A stretch of DNA of 64,000 nt from JACVRW01 sp963733885 (GCA_963733885.1 CAVTES010000009.1:1-64000); one strand, 5' to 3'; counted from the first letter of the stretch, positions 27,779-37,383 are shown. The notes: generated by a model from the sequence alone, not told the origin. Numbers and translations are program-made.

Positions 27779-29369
27779 ATGCGCGCATCGCGCCGCACCG
27801 TAGTGATCGCACTTGTTGCGATCGGGGTACTCGCTGTTCCAATTTTCGCGTCCGCCGGGTCGTCGTCGGGGCCGAGCGACGCGGAAGAGGCGACGGCCAC
27901 GTATGACTTCACCGACAACTTGGACCCGATCGGGTACTCGGCACGGAAGGTGCCGCTCGACAACTTCAGGCCGAGACAGGGCGTATTCAACTCCGACCTT
28001 GCGTTCTGGGGCGACACGGCGGTCCAGGGGCAGCTACTCCGGCTTCCGGATGATCGACATCGACGATCCGGACGACCCGGAGGTGATCGTCAACTGGGAG
28101 GATTGCGCGAGCCCGACGAACACGGTCGGCAACCAGGGCGACGTGATCGCCTGGGGCCGGCGCGGTGCCGACCGGCCGTCGCTGATCTTCCGCTCGTGGA
28201 ACTCGCCGACGCCGGCGCCGCGGGGAGGGTTCAACAGCCCCACGCAGCCCGAGATCCCGGTCACGGATCCGCTGCGGTTCACGCAGCCCGGCGCGTTCTG
28301 CGGCGACTGGCCGATGTTCCGTGAGGCGGCGGCTCCGCCGCTGCCGGAGCGCGGCCAGGAGGGCGTGCACATCATCGACGTCAGCGACCCGGACGAGCCC
28401 GAGGTCATCGGCTTCGTCGACACGCCATGCGGGTCGCACACCGAGACGCTGGTGCCCGACCTCAGGAACGACCGCCTGCTGATCTACAGCAACTCGTCGG
28501 CCAACACCACGTTCGGTGACCCGACGCCGGGGGAGATTCCGCCCAACTGTCGCGGGATCGACATCATCGAGGTGCCGCTCGACGATCCGGCCGACGCTTC
28601 GTATCTGCGGTTCGAGCCGGCCGGCGACCCGGATGAGGACATTGAGCATCGGCACTCCTGCCACGACACAGGCGTGATCCTCGGCGAGGCGAACCTCGTT
28701 GCGTGCACAGGCAGCGGTGGCCCCGGCAACGGCGTCAGCGTGTTCAGCACCGACCCGGCCGACGGCGGCTCAAAGGAAGACCCAGAGTGGCTCTACCACA
28801 AGGTCACGGGCGGCATCTCGCTCGGACACTCCGCGTCCTTCACCTGGGACGGCGAGGTGCTGATCGTCGGCCACGAGCCGGGCGGCGGCAGCGGCGCGAA
28901 TTGCGAAGCGACCGATAACCCGCTCGAGAGGACGTTCTTCTTCCTCGACGCAAGGACGGGCGCTTCAATCGGCCAGTTCACGATCCCGCGGCCGCAGACC
29001 AACGTGGAGAACTGCACGACGCACAATTACAACGTCGTGCCGACGAAGCGTGGCTACGTCATGGTCAGCGGGAACTACCAGTCGGGAATCTCGGTGATCG
29101 ACCTGACCGACCCGGGGGACGCGGAGGAGATCGCCTTCGCCGACCCGGCGCCTCTGGTAGACCCGAACCCGCCCGTTGGGATCGAGCTCGGCGGTGACTG
29201 GTCGACGTACTGGTACGACGGCGAGATCTACGAGAGCGACATCCTGCGAGGCCTGATCGTTTGGGAGCTCGACGATCGGGCGGTCAGAGGCGCCATGAAA
29301 CTCGGGCGCTTGAACCCGCAGACCCAAGAGTCCACGCTCGACTCGAGGGACCGGGACCGCGACCGCTGA
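27779..29369 (+). CDS. Secreted LVIVD-repeat protein, copy 1 (one frameshift)
   Basis: ATG 27779 follows a strong GGGAGGT site and gives MRASRRTVVIALVAIGVLAV, a signal peptide ending near FASAGSSS. The protein has about 530 residues of repeated LVIVD-type beta-propeller blades: GFRMIDIDDPDDPEVIVNWE, GVHIIDVSDPDEPEVIGFVD, GIDIIEVPLDDPADASYLRF and SVIDLTDPGDAEEIAFAD. Other conserved patches are THTETL-like SHTETLVPDLRNDRLLIYSN and NYNVVPTKRGYVMVSGNYQS. Cysteines recur (CASPT, CGDW, CGSH, CHDTG), suggesting disulfides. One indel near 28030 shifts frame. It is probably extracellular, with unknown ligand. The paralogue follows directly. Confidence 0.82.
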
Positions 29370-29397
29370 GCGCGTCTGACGCGTAGGCGAACGATCA

Positions 29398-29429
29398 GAG
29401 AGAGGGCGGCCCACGGGCCGCCCTCTCCA
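29398..29429 (+). terminator. Stem-loop terminator after LVIVD copy 1
   Basis: GAGAGGGCGGCCC pairs with GGGCCGCCCTCTC around a very small ACG-type loop, 28 bases after the stop codon. The same hairpin follows the second copy. There is no long T-run, as is common for terminators in this phylum. Confidence 0.75.
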
Positions 29430-29443
29430 GCTCAAGCGTCGCC

Positions 29444-29621
29444 TTGACACCGGCGCCCTGACGAAGAAGACTCCGGCCGCGTCATAGCCAGCGAGACCCG
29501 CCGGGCTTCGCTGAGTCCTACGAATCGTAGGAACGACGCGTCCGGCGGATCTCAAGAGACTGTGGAGGGCCTTGGCGCGGAGCGCGACGCCCCGGCGTCC
29601 TCCCTCAATTGGGAGGTAGGT
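29444..29621 (+). repeat. 178-nt leader, copy 2
   Basis: This is the second copy of the leader, again 178 bases long and again starting TTGACACCGGCGCCCTGAC. The hairpin at 29489-29513 is identical to that of copy 1. The following hairpin differs in sequence but is still palindromic (TCCTACGA/TCGTAGGA, 29516-29532). The segment GACTGTGGAGGGCCTTGGCG is conserved, as is the GGGAGGT ribosome-binding site. Confidence 0.75.
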
Positions 29622-31221
29622 ATGCGCGCATCGCGCACCGTAGTGGTCGCACTCGTTGCGATCGGGGTACTCGCCGTTCCACTGCTCGCGTCGGCCGGGT
29701 CGTCATCCGGGCCGAGCAAGGTGGATCGGGCGACGGCCACGTTCGACTTCACGGACAACATGGACCCGATCGGGTACTCGGCACGGAAGGTCCCGCTCGA
29801 CAACTTCAGGCCGAGACAGAGCGTCTTCAACTCCGACCTGGCGTTCTGGGGCGAGACGGCGATCCAGGGCACCTACGCCGGTTTCCGGATGGTCGACATC
29901 GACGATCAGGATGACCCCGAGGAGATCGTCGACTGGGAGGACTGCGCGAGCCCGACGAACACGGTCGGCAACCAGGGCGACGTGATCGCGTGGGGCCGGC
30001 GGGGTTCGCGCCGGCCGGAGCTAATCATCCGGGCGTGGAACTCGCCAACTCCCGCCCCGCGGGAGAACTTCAACAGCCCCACCGGCGCTGAGATCCCGGT
30101 GACCGATCCGCGCCGGTTCACGCAACCCGGGCGCCTTCTGCGGTGACTGGCCGATGTTCCGCGTGCCCCCTTCGCCGACGCATCCGGTCCGAACCCGCCG
30201 GCCCTCGATCGCGGCCAGGAGGGCGTGCACATCATCGACGTCAGCGACCCGGAGGAGCCCGAGGTGGTCGCGTTCGTCGACCTGCCGTGCGGGTCGCACA
30301 CCGAGACCCTGGTGCCGGACCTGCGCAACGACCGCCTGCTGGTCTACAGCAACCCGTCGTCCGGCACGGTCTTCGGTCAGCCGGGAGGCGGTGAGGAGCC
30401 CGTCCACTGCAACGGGTTTGACATCGTCGAGGTGCCGCTGGACGCACCCGAGGACGCGAGCTATCTCCGGTTCGAGTCCACGGGCCATCCCGACGATCCG
30501 CCCGAGGACCTGCACCCGTGCCATGACACCGGCGTGATCCTCGGTGACGTGAATCGTGTCGCGTGCGCTGGTGGTAGCGGGCCGTCGGTGTGGACGATCG
30601 ATCCCGACGAGGGCGGATCAAAGGAGGATCCGGAGTTCCTGTACCACCGCGATCTCGGAACCGCAGATCGGCCATTCGGCGTCCTTCAGCTGGGACGGCG
30701 AGGTGCTGATCTTCGGCCACGAGCCGGGCGGCGGCACCCAGGCGCGCTGCCAGGCAACGAGCACCGCGCTGGACCGGACGCTGTTCTTCCTGGACGCGGA
30801 GAGCGGCGACACGCTGGCCGAGTTCATCCATCCGCGGCCGCAGTCGGACGTGGAGAACTGCACCTGGCACAACTACAACGTCGTACCTCTGAGGGACAGC
30901 GACGACAAGGTGCTAGTCGCGGGCAACTACCAGTCGGGCATCTCGGTGGTTGACTTCAGCCATCCAGAGGACCCGGAGGAGATCGCGTACGCCGATCCGG
31001 CACCGCTGGTCGACCCGAACCCGCCCGTCGGCATCGAGGGCGGAGGCGACTGGTCGTCTCACTGGTACGACGGGTACATCTACGAGGGCGACATGACGCG
31101 AGGCCTGATCATCTGGAAGCTCAATGACCGGGCGGTCAGGAACTCGATCAAGCTCGGGCGCTTGAACCCGCAAACCCAGGAGTTCTCGATCAGCTCGAGG
31201 AAGGGCAAGCGCGACCGCTGA
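29622..31221 (+). CDS. Secreted LVIVD-repeat protein, copy 2 (frameshifted)
   Basis: This is a tandem paralogue of the preceding gene with the same start, MRASRTVVVALVAIGVLAVP, signal peptide, blade order and end (LGRLNPQTQEFSISS...). Blades include GFRMVDIDDQDDPEEIVDWE, MHIIDVSDPEEPEVVAFVDL, FDIVEVPLDAPEDASYLRFE and ISVVDFSHPEDPEEIAYADP. Indels near 30132, 30210 and 30665 change frame. The protein is about 530 residues when joined. Differences are spread evenly, so the duplication is not very recent. The two copies may bind related ligands or build the same surface structure. Confidence 0.8.
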
Positions 31222-31250
31222 GCGCATCTGACGCGCAGGCGGACGATCAC

Positions 31251-31281
31251 AGAGAGGGCGGCCCACGGGCCGCCCTCTCTG
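31251..31281 (+). terminator. Stem-loop terminator after LVIVD copy 2
   Basis: AGAGAGGGCGGCCC and GGGCCGCCCTCTCT form the same hairpin as after copy 1, 30 bases past the stop. It also separates this gene from the convergent SRPBCC gene. Confidence 0.75.
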
Positions 31282-31299
31282 CTTGCGGGATAACTGCAG

Positions 31300-31743
31300 C
31301 TAAACCGCTGTGTCCTCGCGTCGGCGGAGCGCCGCTTCGCGGAGGCCATCGAGCGAGTCGCTTGTCCAGCGCCGGAAGTAGATCTTGCCAACGGCCCGGT
31401 CGAAGATTTCAGCGCTGAGGCGCCGGGCCTCCATCCCCATCTCCACCTCGACGAACGTGCCGCCCTGGGCGGGGGTGAGGAGCCAGTCGGCATACAGTCC
31501 TGTCAGCTGGCAGCTCATCCGGATCTCGCGCAGGTCGTCGCGTCGCTCGAGCAAGAAATTCGTCTCCGCTCTCCCAATCGGGACCTTGGTCACCTGCGTG
31601 TACTCGTCGCCCTCCTCGAAGCGCTCCCCGCGCACCTCGATCACGCGTGGCCACCATTCGGGGTAGCGGTCCGGCGTGCCGACGAGGGCCCAGATCACTT
31701 CGAGTGGGGCATCGAGGTAGGCCTGCTGGCGGTGTGCCGACAT
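31300..31743 (-). CDS. SRPBCC family (START-like) protein
   Basis: This 147-residue protein has the polyketide cyclase/START-like helix-grip fold: AYLDAPLEVIWALVGTPDRY, then PEWWPRVIEVRGERFEEGDE, near-central strands RAETNFLLERRDDLREIRMS, and a long C-terminal helix (RAVGKIYFRRWTSDSLDGLR). Such proteins bind hydrophobic ligands in an internal cavity. The ligand here is unknown. It is divergent from efp and convergent with LVIVD copy 2. Confidence 0.8.
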   Translation of the reverse strand: MSAHRQQAYLDAPLEVIWALVGTPDRYPEWWPRVIEVRGERFEEGDEYTQVTKVPIGRAETNFLLERRDDLREIRMSCQLTGLYADWLLTPAQGGTFVEVEMGMEARRLSAEIFDRAVGKIYFRRWTSDSLDGLREAALRRREDTAV

Positions 31744-31839
31744 ACGAAAAAGTCTCTCAGTCGCGCATCGTCTCGACGAGTGGGCTCGGCTCGCCTACCG
31801 GAGATCGCGAAAGCGAACGCGACGATTACCCTCCCTGAT

Positions 31840-32400
31840 GTGGTCAGCACCAACCAGTTCAAGAACGGCACCCACATCGACGTCGATGGCACGGTCTTCC
31901 GGATCGTCGAGTTCCAGCACGTCAAGCCGGGCAAGGGGGGCGCCTTCGTTCGCACGAAGCTCAAGCGGGTCGACGACGGCGCCGTGATCGACCGGACCTT
32001 CCGGGCAGGTGAGAAGTTCCGGCCGGTCCGCACCGAGACGCGCAGGATGCAGTTCCTCTACACGGACGGCACCGACGCCCACTTCATGGACACCCAGAGT
32101 TACGAGCAGCTCGCCTTGCCGCAGGCGGAGGTGGCCGAGTCGCTCAAGTGGATCGTGCCGAACGAGGAGGTCGAGGTGCTGTACGTCGACGAGTCCCCGC
32201 GCGACGTGCAGGTGCCGAGCGCCGTCGAGATGGCCGTCACCGAGACCCCGCCCGGCCTGAAGGGCGACACCGCCTCGGGCGGCGGCGACAAGCCGGCCAC
32301 GCTCGAGTCGGGCGTCGTGGTCCGCGTCCCGCTGTTCGTCAACGAGGGCGACCGCGTGCGGGTGGACACCCGCTCGGGCGAGTACGTCTCGCGCGCGTAA
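31840..32400 (+). CDS. efp: Translation elongation factor P
   Basis: EF-P relieves ribosome stalling at polyproline stretches. It has 186 residues in three beta domains: STNQFKNGTHIDVDGTVFRI, the domain I loop HVKPGKGGAFVRTKLKRV with the lysine that is post-translationally modified in some bacteria, GEKFRPVRTETRRMQFLYTD, and the domain III end LKGDTASGGGDKPATLESG ... VRVDTRSGEYVSR. GTG 31840 is preferred because VSTNQFKNG is the conserved start. Proline-rich proteins in this window, such as the DUF58 protein, are plausible clients. It opens a tightly packed five-gene run to dxs. Confidence 0.95.
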   Translation: MVSTNQFKNGTHIDVDGTVFRIVEFQHVKPGKGGAFVRTKLKRVDDGAVIDRTFRAGEKFRPVRTETRRMQFLYTDGTDAHFMDTQSYEQLALPQAEVAESLKWIVPNEEVEVLYVDESPRDVQVPSAVEMAVTETPPGLKGDTASGGGDKPATLESGVVVRVPLFVNEGDRVRVDTRSGEYVSRA

Positions 32401-32410
32401 CCTCCAGCAG

Positions 32411-32791
32411 GTGAGACGCAGCGAGCAGCGCCGGGCGGCCGTGGTTGCCCTCTACCAGGCCGACGTGACGGGCCGGCAGGCCGGAGAGCTCGTCGACGAG
32501 CGCGCGACGCCCTTCACGCGGGAGCTCGTAGAGGGCACCGTCCAACACCGCCCCGAGCTCGACGAACTGATCGAGCAACACGCGAGCGGCTGGGCGCTCG
32601 ACCGGATCGCGCCGCTCGAGCGCAACATCCTGCGGGTGGCCCTGTACGAGCTGCTTCACCGGCCGGACGTTCCGGACGAGGTGGCGATCGACGAGGCGGT
32701 GGAGGCGGCCAAGGAACTGTGCTCGGCCGACGCCCCCGGCTTCGTCAACGGGATCCTGGGAACGGTTCAGCGCGAGGAGGTCGCACGGTGA
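32411..32791 (+). CDS. nusB: Transcription antitermination factor NusB
   Basis: NusB binds boxA RNA with NusE (S10) to support rRNA antitermination. The 126 residues contain RRSEQRRAAVVALYQADVTG, FTRELVEGTVQHRPELDELI, WALDRIAPLERNILRVALYE and the C-terminal PDEVAIDEAVEAAKELCSAD, then GFVNGILGTV, all diagnostic. The GTG start lies 10 bases after the efp stop. It overlaps the next gene by four bases, so co-translation is likely. Confidence 0.93.
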   Translation: MRRSEQRRAAVVALYQADVTGRQAGELVDERATPFTRELVEGTVQHRPELDELIEQHASGWALDRIAPLERNILRVALYELLHRPDVPDEVAIDEAVEAAKELCSADAPGFVNGILGTVQREEVAR

Positions 32792-32991
32792 CGAGCGAGA
32801 CGCCCACCCTCGAAGAGCTCGCGGGCGAGCTGGAGGCCGTGGCCGACAAGCTGCGCGCCGAGGCCATCGACGCGGACGAGGCGGCCGACTTGGTCGAGCG
32901 CTGCGCAGACCTCGCGCAGCGGATCGGCGCCGAGATCGACGCTCGCGGCCGCACGGCCGGAGAAGCCGAGGGGCAGGAGCGGCTTCTGTGA
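32788..32991 (+). CDS. xseB: Exodeoxyribonuclease VII small subunit-like protein
   Basis: This is a small acidic helical protein of 67 residues (TLEELAGELEAVADKLRAEA, DEAADLVERCADLAQRIGAE). Its two-helix pattern and the spacing of Leu and Glu residues fit XseB, the small subunit of exonuclease VII that degrades single-stranded DNA from both ends. There is no xseA in this window. It overlaps both nusB and ispA by four bases. An unrelated coiled-coil protein is the alternative. Confidence 0.55.
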   Translation: MTSETPTLEELAGELEAVADKLRAEAIDADEAADLVERCADLAQRIGAEIDARGRTAGEAEGQERLL

Positions 32992-33866
32992 CCAGCACGG
33001 AGGCGCCGGCCTACCCCGTCGAGCTCCAGGAGCAGGTGGACGCCTATCTCGAAGGGCTTCGCTTCGCCGGCGAGCCCGGCACCGCGCGGCTCGAGGAGGC
33101 CATGCGCTACTCGCTCCTCGCGCGCGGCAAGCGGATCCGCCCCGTGCTCGCGCTCGCCACCGCCGAGGCACTCGGGCGCCCGCCCGGCGACGTGCTTCCG
33201 CTCGCGGCCGCGATCGAGATGATCCACACCTACTCGCTGATCCACGACGACCTGCCGGCGATGGACGACGACGACCTGCGCCGCGGCAAGCCGACGTGCC
33301 ACGTTGCGTTCGGGGTGGACGTGGCGATCCTCGCGGGCGACGGCCTCTTCGCCGAGGCGCTGCGCATCGCCCTCTCCGAGCAGCGCGGCAAGCCGGCGAA
33401 CGTGCTGGCCGCGGTGTCCGAGATCGTCGACGCCGCCGGGGTGCGGGGCATGGTGGGCGGCCAGTACCTCGACGTGGCCGCCGGGAGCGGCACCGGGCTG
33501 CGTCACCTGCACGAGCTCAAGACGGGCGCTCTGATCGCCGCGTCCGTGAGCTCGGTCCTGGCACTCGAAGGTGTCAACGGACCTGCCACAATCCCGTTCC
33601 GGCGCTTCGCGGCCGAGCTCGGAGTGGTCTTCCAGATCGTCGACGACATCCTCGACGTGACCGGGGACGAGGCCGAGATCGGGAAGCCGCGCGGCTCCGA
33701 CGAACGTCATGGAAAGACCACCTACGTGAGCGTCCACGGGCTCGAGCGAGCAAGGGAGCTCGCCCGGGAGTCACACGCCAGGGCCCGGGAATCATTGTCG
33801 GAGGCCGACGGCGAGACGCTGCGGCTCGGACAGATCGCCGACCACATCCTCACCCGCACCGCATGA
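32988..33866 (+). CDS. ispA: Polyprenyl (farnesyl/geranylgeranyl) diphosphate synthase
   Basis: This trans-prenyltransferase adds isopentenyl diphosphate to an allylic diphosphate. It has 292 residues. LLARGKRIRPVLALATAEAL holds the IPP-binding Arg/Lys. The first aspartate-rich motif is SLIHDDLPAMDDDDLRRG with the extra residues typical of bacterial farnesyl synthases. GGQYLDV and ELKTGALI follow. The second aspartate motif is FQIVDDILDVTGDEAEIGK. The chain length of the product cannot be fixed from sequence alone. Its GTG start overlaps xseB, and its stop overlaps dxs, which supplies precursors for the same pathway. Confidence 0.92.
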   Translation: MTSTEAPAYPVELQEQVDAYLEGLRFAGEPGTARLEEAMRYSLLARGKRIRPVLALATAEALGRPPGDVLPLAAAIEMIHTYSLIHDDLPAMDDDDLRRGKPTCHVAFGVDVAILAGDGLFAEALRIALSEQRGKPANVLAAVSEIVDAAGVRGMVGGQYLDVAAGSGTGLRHLHELKTGALIAASVSSVLALEGVNGPATIPFRRFAAELGVVFQIVDDILDVTGDEAEIGKPRGSDERHGKTTYVSVHGLERARELARESHARARESLSEADGETLRLGQIADHILTRTA

Positions 33867-35809
33867 GCAACCACCTCCACCGAATCGACGGCCCCGCCGA
33901 CCTCGAGGGCCTCGACGACAGCGAGCTCCAGGAGGTCGCGCAGGAGGTACGCGAGCTGATCATCGAGACGATCGGCGAGATCGGCGGCCACTTCGGCGCG
34001 AATCTCGGCGCCTGCGAGATCGCCGTGGCGCTGCACTCGCTGCTCGACTCGCCGACCGACAAGATCCTCTGGGACGTCGGCCACCAGGCCTACCCGCACA
34101 AGGTGCTGACCGGGCGCCGGGACCAGCTCCAGACGATCCGCAAGTACGGCGGACTGGCGCCGTTCTGCGCGGTGCACGAGTCGGAGCACGACATCATGGG
34201 CGCCGGTCACGCCTCGACCTCAGTCTCGTACGCGGTGGGGCTCAAGGAGGCCATGCGCCGCGGCGCCGCGCCGGACGGCAAGGTCGTGGCCGTGATCGGC
34301 GACGGCGCACTCACCGGCGGCGTGTCGTTCGAGGCGCTGCTGAACGCCGGCGGCATGGACCTGCCGATCGTGATCGTGGTCAACGACAACGGGATGTCGA
34401 TCGCCCCGAACGTGGGCGCCCTGTCGCGCTACTTCAACCGAATGCGGCTGAACCCGAAGCTGTACCACGCCCGCGAGGAGGCCGAGGAGCGGCTCACGAG
34501 GCTGCCGGGCGGCATCGGCAAACGGGTGGAGCGGCTGGGGCCGATCCTGAAGGAGTCGCTCAAGGCCTACTGGGCGCCCGGGCTGTTCTTCGAGGAGCTC
34601 GACCTCGCCTACGTGGGCGTGATCGACGGGCACGACGTGAAGGCGCTGCGGCAGGCGATCGGCGAGGCGCTCGAGGCCGACCGGCCGGTGGTGGTGCACT
34701 GCAAGACCGTGAAGGGCAAGGGCTTCGCGCCCGCCGAAGAGGGCGGGCTCGAGGGCATGGAGAAGTGGCATGCGGCCAAGCCCGGCTCGATCATGGACGG
34801 GGCCCCGGCGCCGAAGAAGAAGGCGCCGCGGGGGGCCGTGCCGGCCAAGCCGCCGCAGTACACCCAGGTGTTCGGCGAGGCCCTGGTGCGCGAGGCCCGG
34901 CGCGACGAGCGGGTGATCGGCATCACTGCAGCCATGAACTCCGGCACCGGGCTGAACCTGCTCCAGAACGAGCTGTCCGAGCGCTACTACGACGTGGGCA
35001 TCGCCGAGCAGCACGCGGTGCTCTTCGCCGCGGGCCTGGCACTCGGGGGCGCCAAGCCGGTCGCCGCGATCTACTCCACCTTCCTCCAGCGCGGCTACGA
35101 CCAGATCGTCCACGACGTCTGCCTCCAGAAGCTGAACGTGGTGTTCGCCATGGACCGTGCCGGGCTCGTCGGCGACGACGGCCCCACACACCACGGCGCC
35201 TTCGACATCTCCTACCTGCGCTGCCTGCCCAACATGGTCCTGATGGCGCCGCGCGACGAGGCGATGCTCGTCCACATGCTGCACACCGCCCTGTCGTGGG
35301 ACGAGGGCCCGATCGCGCTTCGCTACCCGCGCGGCGAGGCCGAGGGGGTGCCCCTGCCGCGCCGGCCCGAGGCGATCGAGATCGGGCGCGGCGAGGTGCT
35401 GATCGAGGGCGACCGCCTGGCGCTCCTGGGGTACGGCTACGGTGTGCCGCTGGCGCTGGGCGCTGCCGAGCTGCTCGGCGACCGGCACGGGGTGGAGCCG
35501 ACCGTGGCCGACGCCCGCTTCGCCAAGCCGCTCGACACCGAGCTGATCGAGCGCCTCGCGTCCGAGCACGACGTTCTGGTGACGGTGGAGGAGAACGTGC
35601 TCGCCGGCGGCTTCGGATCGGCGGTCCTCGAGGAGCTGGCGGAGCGCGACTTGCTCGGCGGGACGCGGGTGCTGCGCGTCGGCCTGCCGGACCGCTACGT
35701 GACACACGGAAAGCCGGCGCTGCTCCGCGAGGAGGTCGGGCTGACCCCCGAGGCGCTGGCCGATCGCGTGGCACAGGCGGTGCTGGAGCCGAGCGGCGCC
35801 CTCGCCTGA
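33863..35809 (+). CDS. dxs: 1-deoxy-D-xylulose-5-phosphate synthase
   Basis: DXS joins pyruvate and glyceraldehyde-3-phosphate, the first step of the MEP isoprenoid pathway, using thiamine diphosphate. It has 648 residues. Visible motifs are DVGHQAYPHKVLTGRRD, SEHDIMGAGHASTSVSYAVG, VIGDGALTGGVSFEALLNAG followed by NDNGMSIAPNVGALSRYFN (the ThDP/Mg site), YVGVIDGHDV, the catalytic glutamate region DVGIAEQHAV and GPTHHGAFD. An insert (PKKKAPRGAVPAKPPQ) is a lysine/proline-rich linker between domains I and II. It ends the efp-nusB-xseB-ispA-dxs run. Confidence 0.96.
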   Translation: MSNHLHRIDGPADLEGLDDSELQEVAQEVRELIIETIGEIGGHFGANLGACEIAVALHSLLDSPTDKILWDVGHQAYPHKVLTGRRDQLQTIRKYGGLAPFCAVHESEHDIMGAGHASTSVSYAVGLKEAMRRGAAPDGKVVAVIGDGALTGGVSFEALLNAGGMDLPIVIVVNDNGMSIAPNVGALSRYFNRMRLNPKLYHAREEAEERLTRLPGGIGKRVERLGPILKESLKAYWAPGLFFEELDLAYVGVIDGHDVKALRQAIGEALEADRPVVVHCKTVKGKGFAPAEEGGLEGMEKWHAAKPGSIMDGAPAPKKKAPRGAVPAKPPQYTQVFGEALVREARRDERVIGITAAMNSGTGLNLLQNELSERYYDVGIAEQHAVLFAAGLALGGAKPVAAIYSTFLQRGYDQIVHDVCLQKLNVVFAMDRAGLVGDDGPTHHGAFDISYLRCLPNMVLMAPRDEAMLVHMLHTALSWDEGPIALRYPRGEAEGVPLPRRPEAIEIGRGEVLIEGDRLALLGYGYGVPLALGAAELLGDRHGVEPTVADARFAKPLDTELIERLASEHDVLVTVEENVLAGGFGSAVLEELAERDLLGGTRVLRVGLPDRYVTHGKPALLREEVGLTPEALADRVAQAVLEPSGALA

Positions 35810-35825
35810 ACGGCCGCGGGCCGGC

Positions 35826-36887
35826 CTACCAGCGCGTGAGTGCCTGGTTCTCCTCCAGGCGCAGCGCCATCGCCGCGATCAGGCTGATCACGGCCTCCAC
35901 GTCGGCGAGCTCCACCAGCTCGACCGGTGAGTGCATGTAGCGCTGCGGGATCGAGACGATCGCGGTGGGGATGCCGCTGCGGCTCATGTGGACGGCGTCC
36001 GCGTCCGTGTGCGTGGCGCCGCCCGACACCTCGGTGGTGGTGTCGATCTCCTCGGCCTTCGCGGCGGCGTCGAGCAGGTCGTTCAGGGGACGGCTCACGA
36101 TCGCGCCGCGGGTGATCACGGGCCCGTCGCCGAGGCCGTGCTTGCCGAGCTCGCCCGGGTCCACGCCGGGGGCGTCGGTGGCGTGCGTCACGTCCACCAC
36201 CACCGCGAGGTCCGGCCGCAGGCCGTAGGCCATCGCCCGCGCCCCGAGCGCGCCGATCTCCTCCTGCACGGCCGCCACTCCCGCAACCGGCCCGGCCGCG
36301 CCACCGGCCTCGTGCACCCGCCGGGCGACCTCCAGCGCCACGTACACGCCCAGCCGGTTGTCGAGCGAGCGCGAGGCCACGCGGCCGTTCGGCAGCTCGA
36401 GTGGCTCGGCGGCGATCACGATCTGGTCGCCCTCGCGGACCAGCTCGCGCGCCTCGTCGCCGTCGCGGGCGCCGATGTCCACGTGGAGCTGCTTCAGCTC
36501 GACCGCCTTCTTTCGCTCGTCGCCCTCGAGCAGGTGGATGGGCTTGCGCCCCACAACACCGGGCACCGGGCCCTCGCGCGTCAGCACCTGCACCCGCTGC
36601 CCGACCAGCACCTGCGGGTCCCAGCCGCCCGAGCGGACCACGTGCAGGAACCCCTTGTCGCTCACGTGGCTCACGAGCAGCGCGATCTCGTCGATGTGCC
36701 CCACCACGGCCAGCAGCGGACGGTCGGCGCGGCCGGCCACCCGCGCCACCGAGCTGCCCATCGCATCCACCGTGACCTCCGCGCCGAAGGCCTCCGCGGC
36801 CTCGCGCCACACCCGCGCGGGCGTGGCCTCGTGGCCCGGCGGGCCGGCCGCGGTCAGCAGATCGCGGAGCGGGGCGGGGACGCTCAT
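35826..36887 (-). CDS. M42 family aminopeptidase/endoglucanase-like metallopeptidase
   Basis: This is a 353-residue tetrahedral aminopeptidase-type protein with two-metal active site. PPGHEATPARVWREAAEAFG is the N-terminus. Metal and catalytic residues are in VVGHIDEIALLVSHVS, SLDNRLGVYVALEVARRV, VAAVQEEIGALGARAMAYGL (catalytic Glu-Glu), VVVDVTHATDAPGVD and the C-terminal VHMSRSGIPTAIVSIPQRYM. It is probably cytoplasmic peptide turnover. It overlaps the osmC gene by four bases on the same strand, so the two form an operon transcribed leftward. Confidence 0.88.
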   Translation of the reverse strand: MSVPAPLRDLLTAAGPPGHEATPARVWREAAEAFGAEVTVDAMGSSVARVAGRADRPLLAVVGHIDEIALLVSHVSDKGFLHVVRSGGWDPQVLVGQRVQVLTREGPVPGVVGRKPIHLLEGDERKKAVELKQLHVDIGARDGDEARELVREGDQIVIAAEPLELPNGRVASRSLDNRLGVYVALEVARRVHEAGGAAGPVAGVAAVQEEIGALGARAMAYGLRPDLAVVVDVTHATDAPGVDPGELGKHGLGDGPVITRGAIVSRPLNDLLDAAAKAEEIDTTTEVSGGATHTDADAVHMSRSGIPTAIVSIPQRYMHSPVELVELADVEAVISLIAAMALRLEENQALTRW

Positions 36888-37345
36888 GGCGCGCGGGTCT
36901 CCAGCGTGGGCTCGATCGCGATCTCACTCCTCAGCGTGTTGGCGATGAAGCAGTGCTCGTGCGCGGTGTGGATCAGCTTGCGGATGCGCTCCTCGCTCGC
37001 CTCGCCGACGATCGCGATGCGCGGCCGCAGCGTTATCTCCGTGATGTGGATGGGCTCGCTGTCCTCCGGCATGACGGCGGTGGCGTCGTCCTCGTACTCG
37101 ACCACGTCGATGCGGGCCTTGGCGGCTAGGTGGAGGAACATCAGCATCTGGCACGAGGACGCCGCCATCACCACCAGCTGCTCGGGGTTCAGCACCGCGG
37201 GGTCGCCCTGCGACTCGCCCGTGGTCAGCCCGACCTCCTGCTCGGCTGGCGGTGCGGTGACCGAATGGCCGCGATCGTAGTTCTCCCAGCCCAGGCCGGT
37301 CGAGCCGGTCCAGCGCAGATGGGTCTCGTAGTGGTGGGTGGGCAT
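36884..37345 (-). CDS. OsmC family peroxiredoxin-like protein
   Basis: This is an OsmC/Ohr-type thiol protein that reduces organic hydroperoxides. It has 153 residues from ATG 37345. The two redox cysteines are in VMAASSCQMLMFLHLAAKA and AHEHCFIANTLRSEI. The family's VVEYEDDATAVM strand and a conserved start (HHYETHLRWTG) are present. An upstream in-frame extension exists but lacks homology. It probably protects against oxidative stress. Confidence 0.87.
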   Translation of the reverse strand: MPTHHYETHLRWTGSTGLGWENYDRGHSVTAPPAEQEVGLTTGESQGDPAVLNPEQLVVMAASSCQMLMFLHLAAKARIDVVEYEDDATAVMPEDSEPIHITEITLRPRIAIVGEASEERIRKLIHTAHEHCFIANTLRSEIAIEPTLETRAP

Positions 37346-37383
37346 GGGGTCCAGCCAGTCTCGCAGCCTGCCCGCCCCTAACG

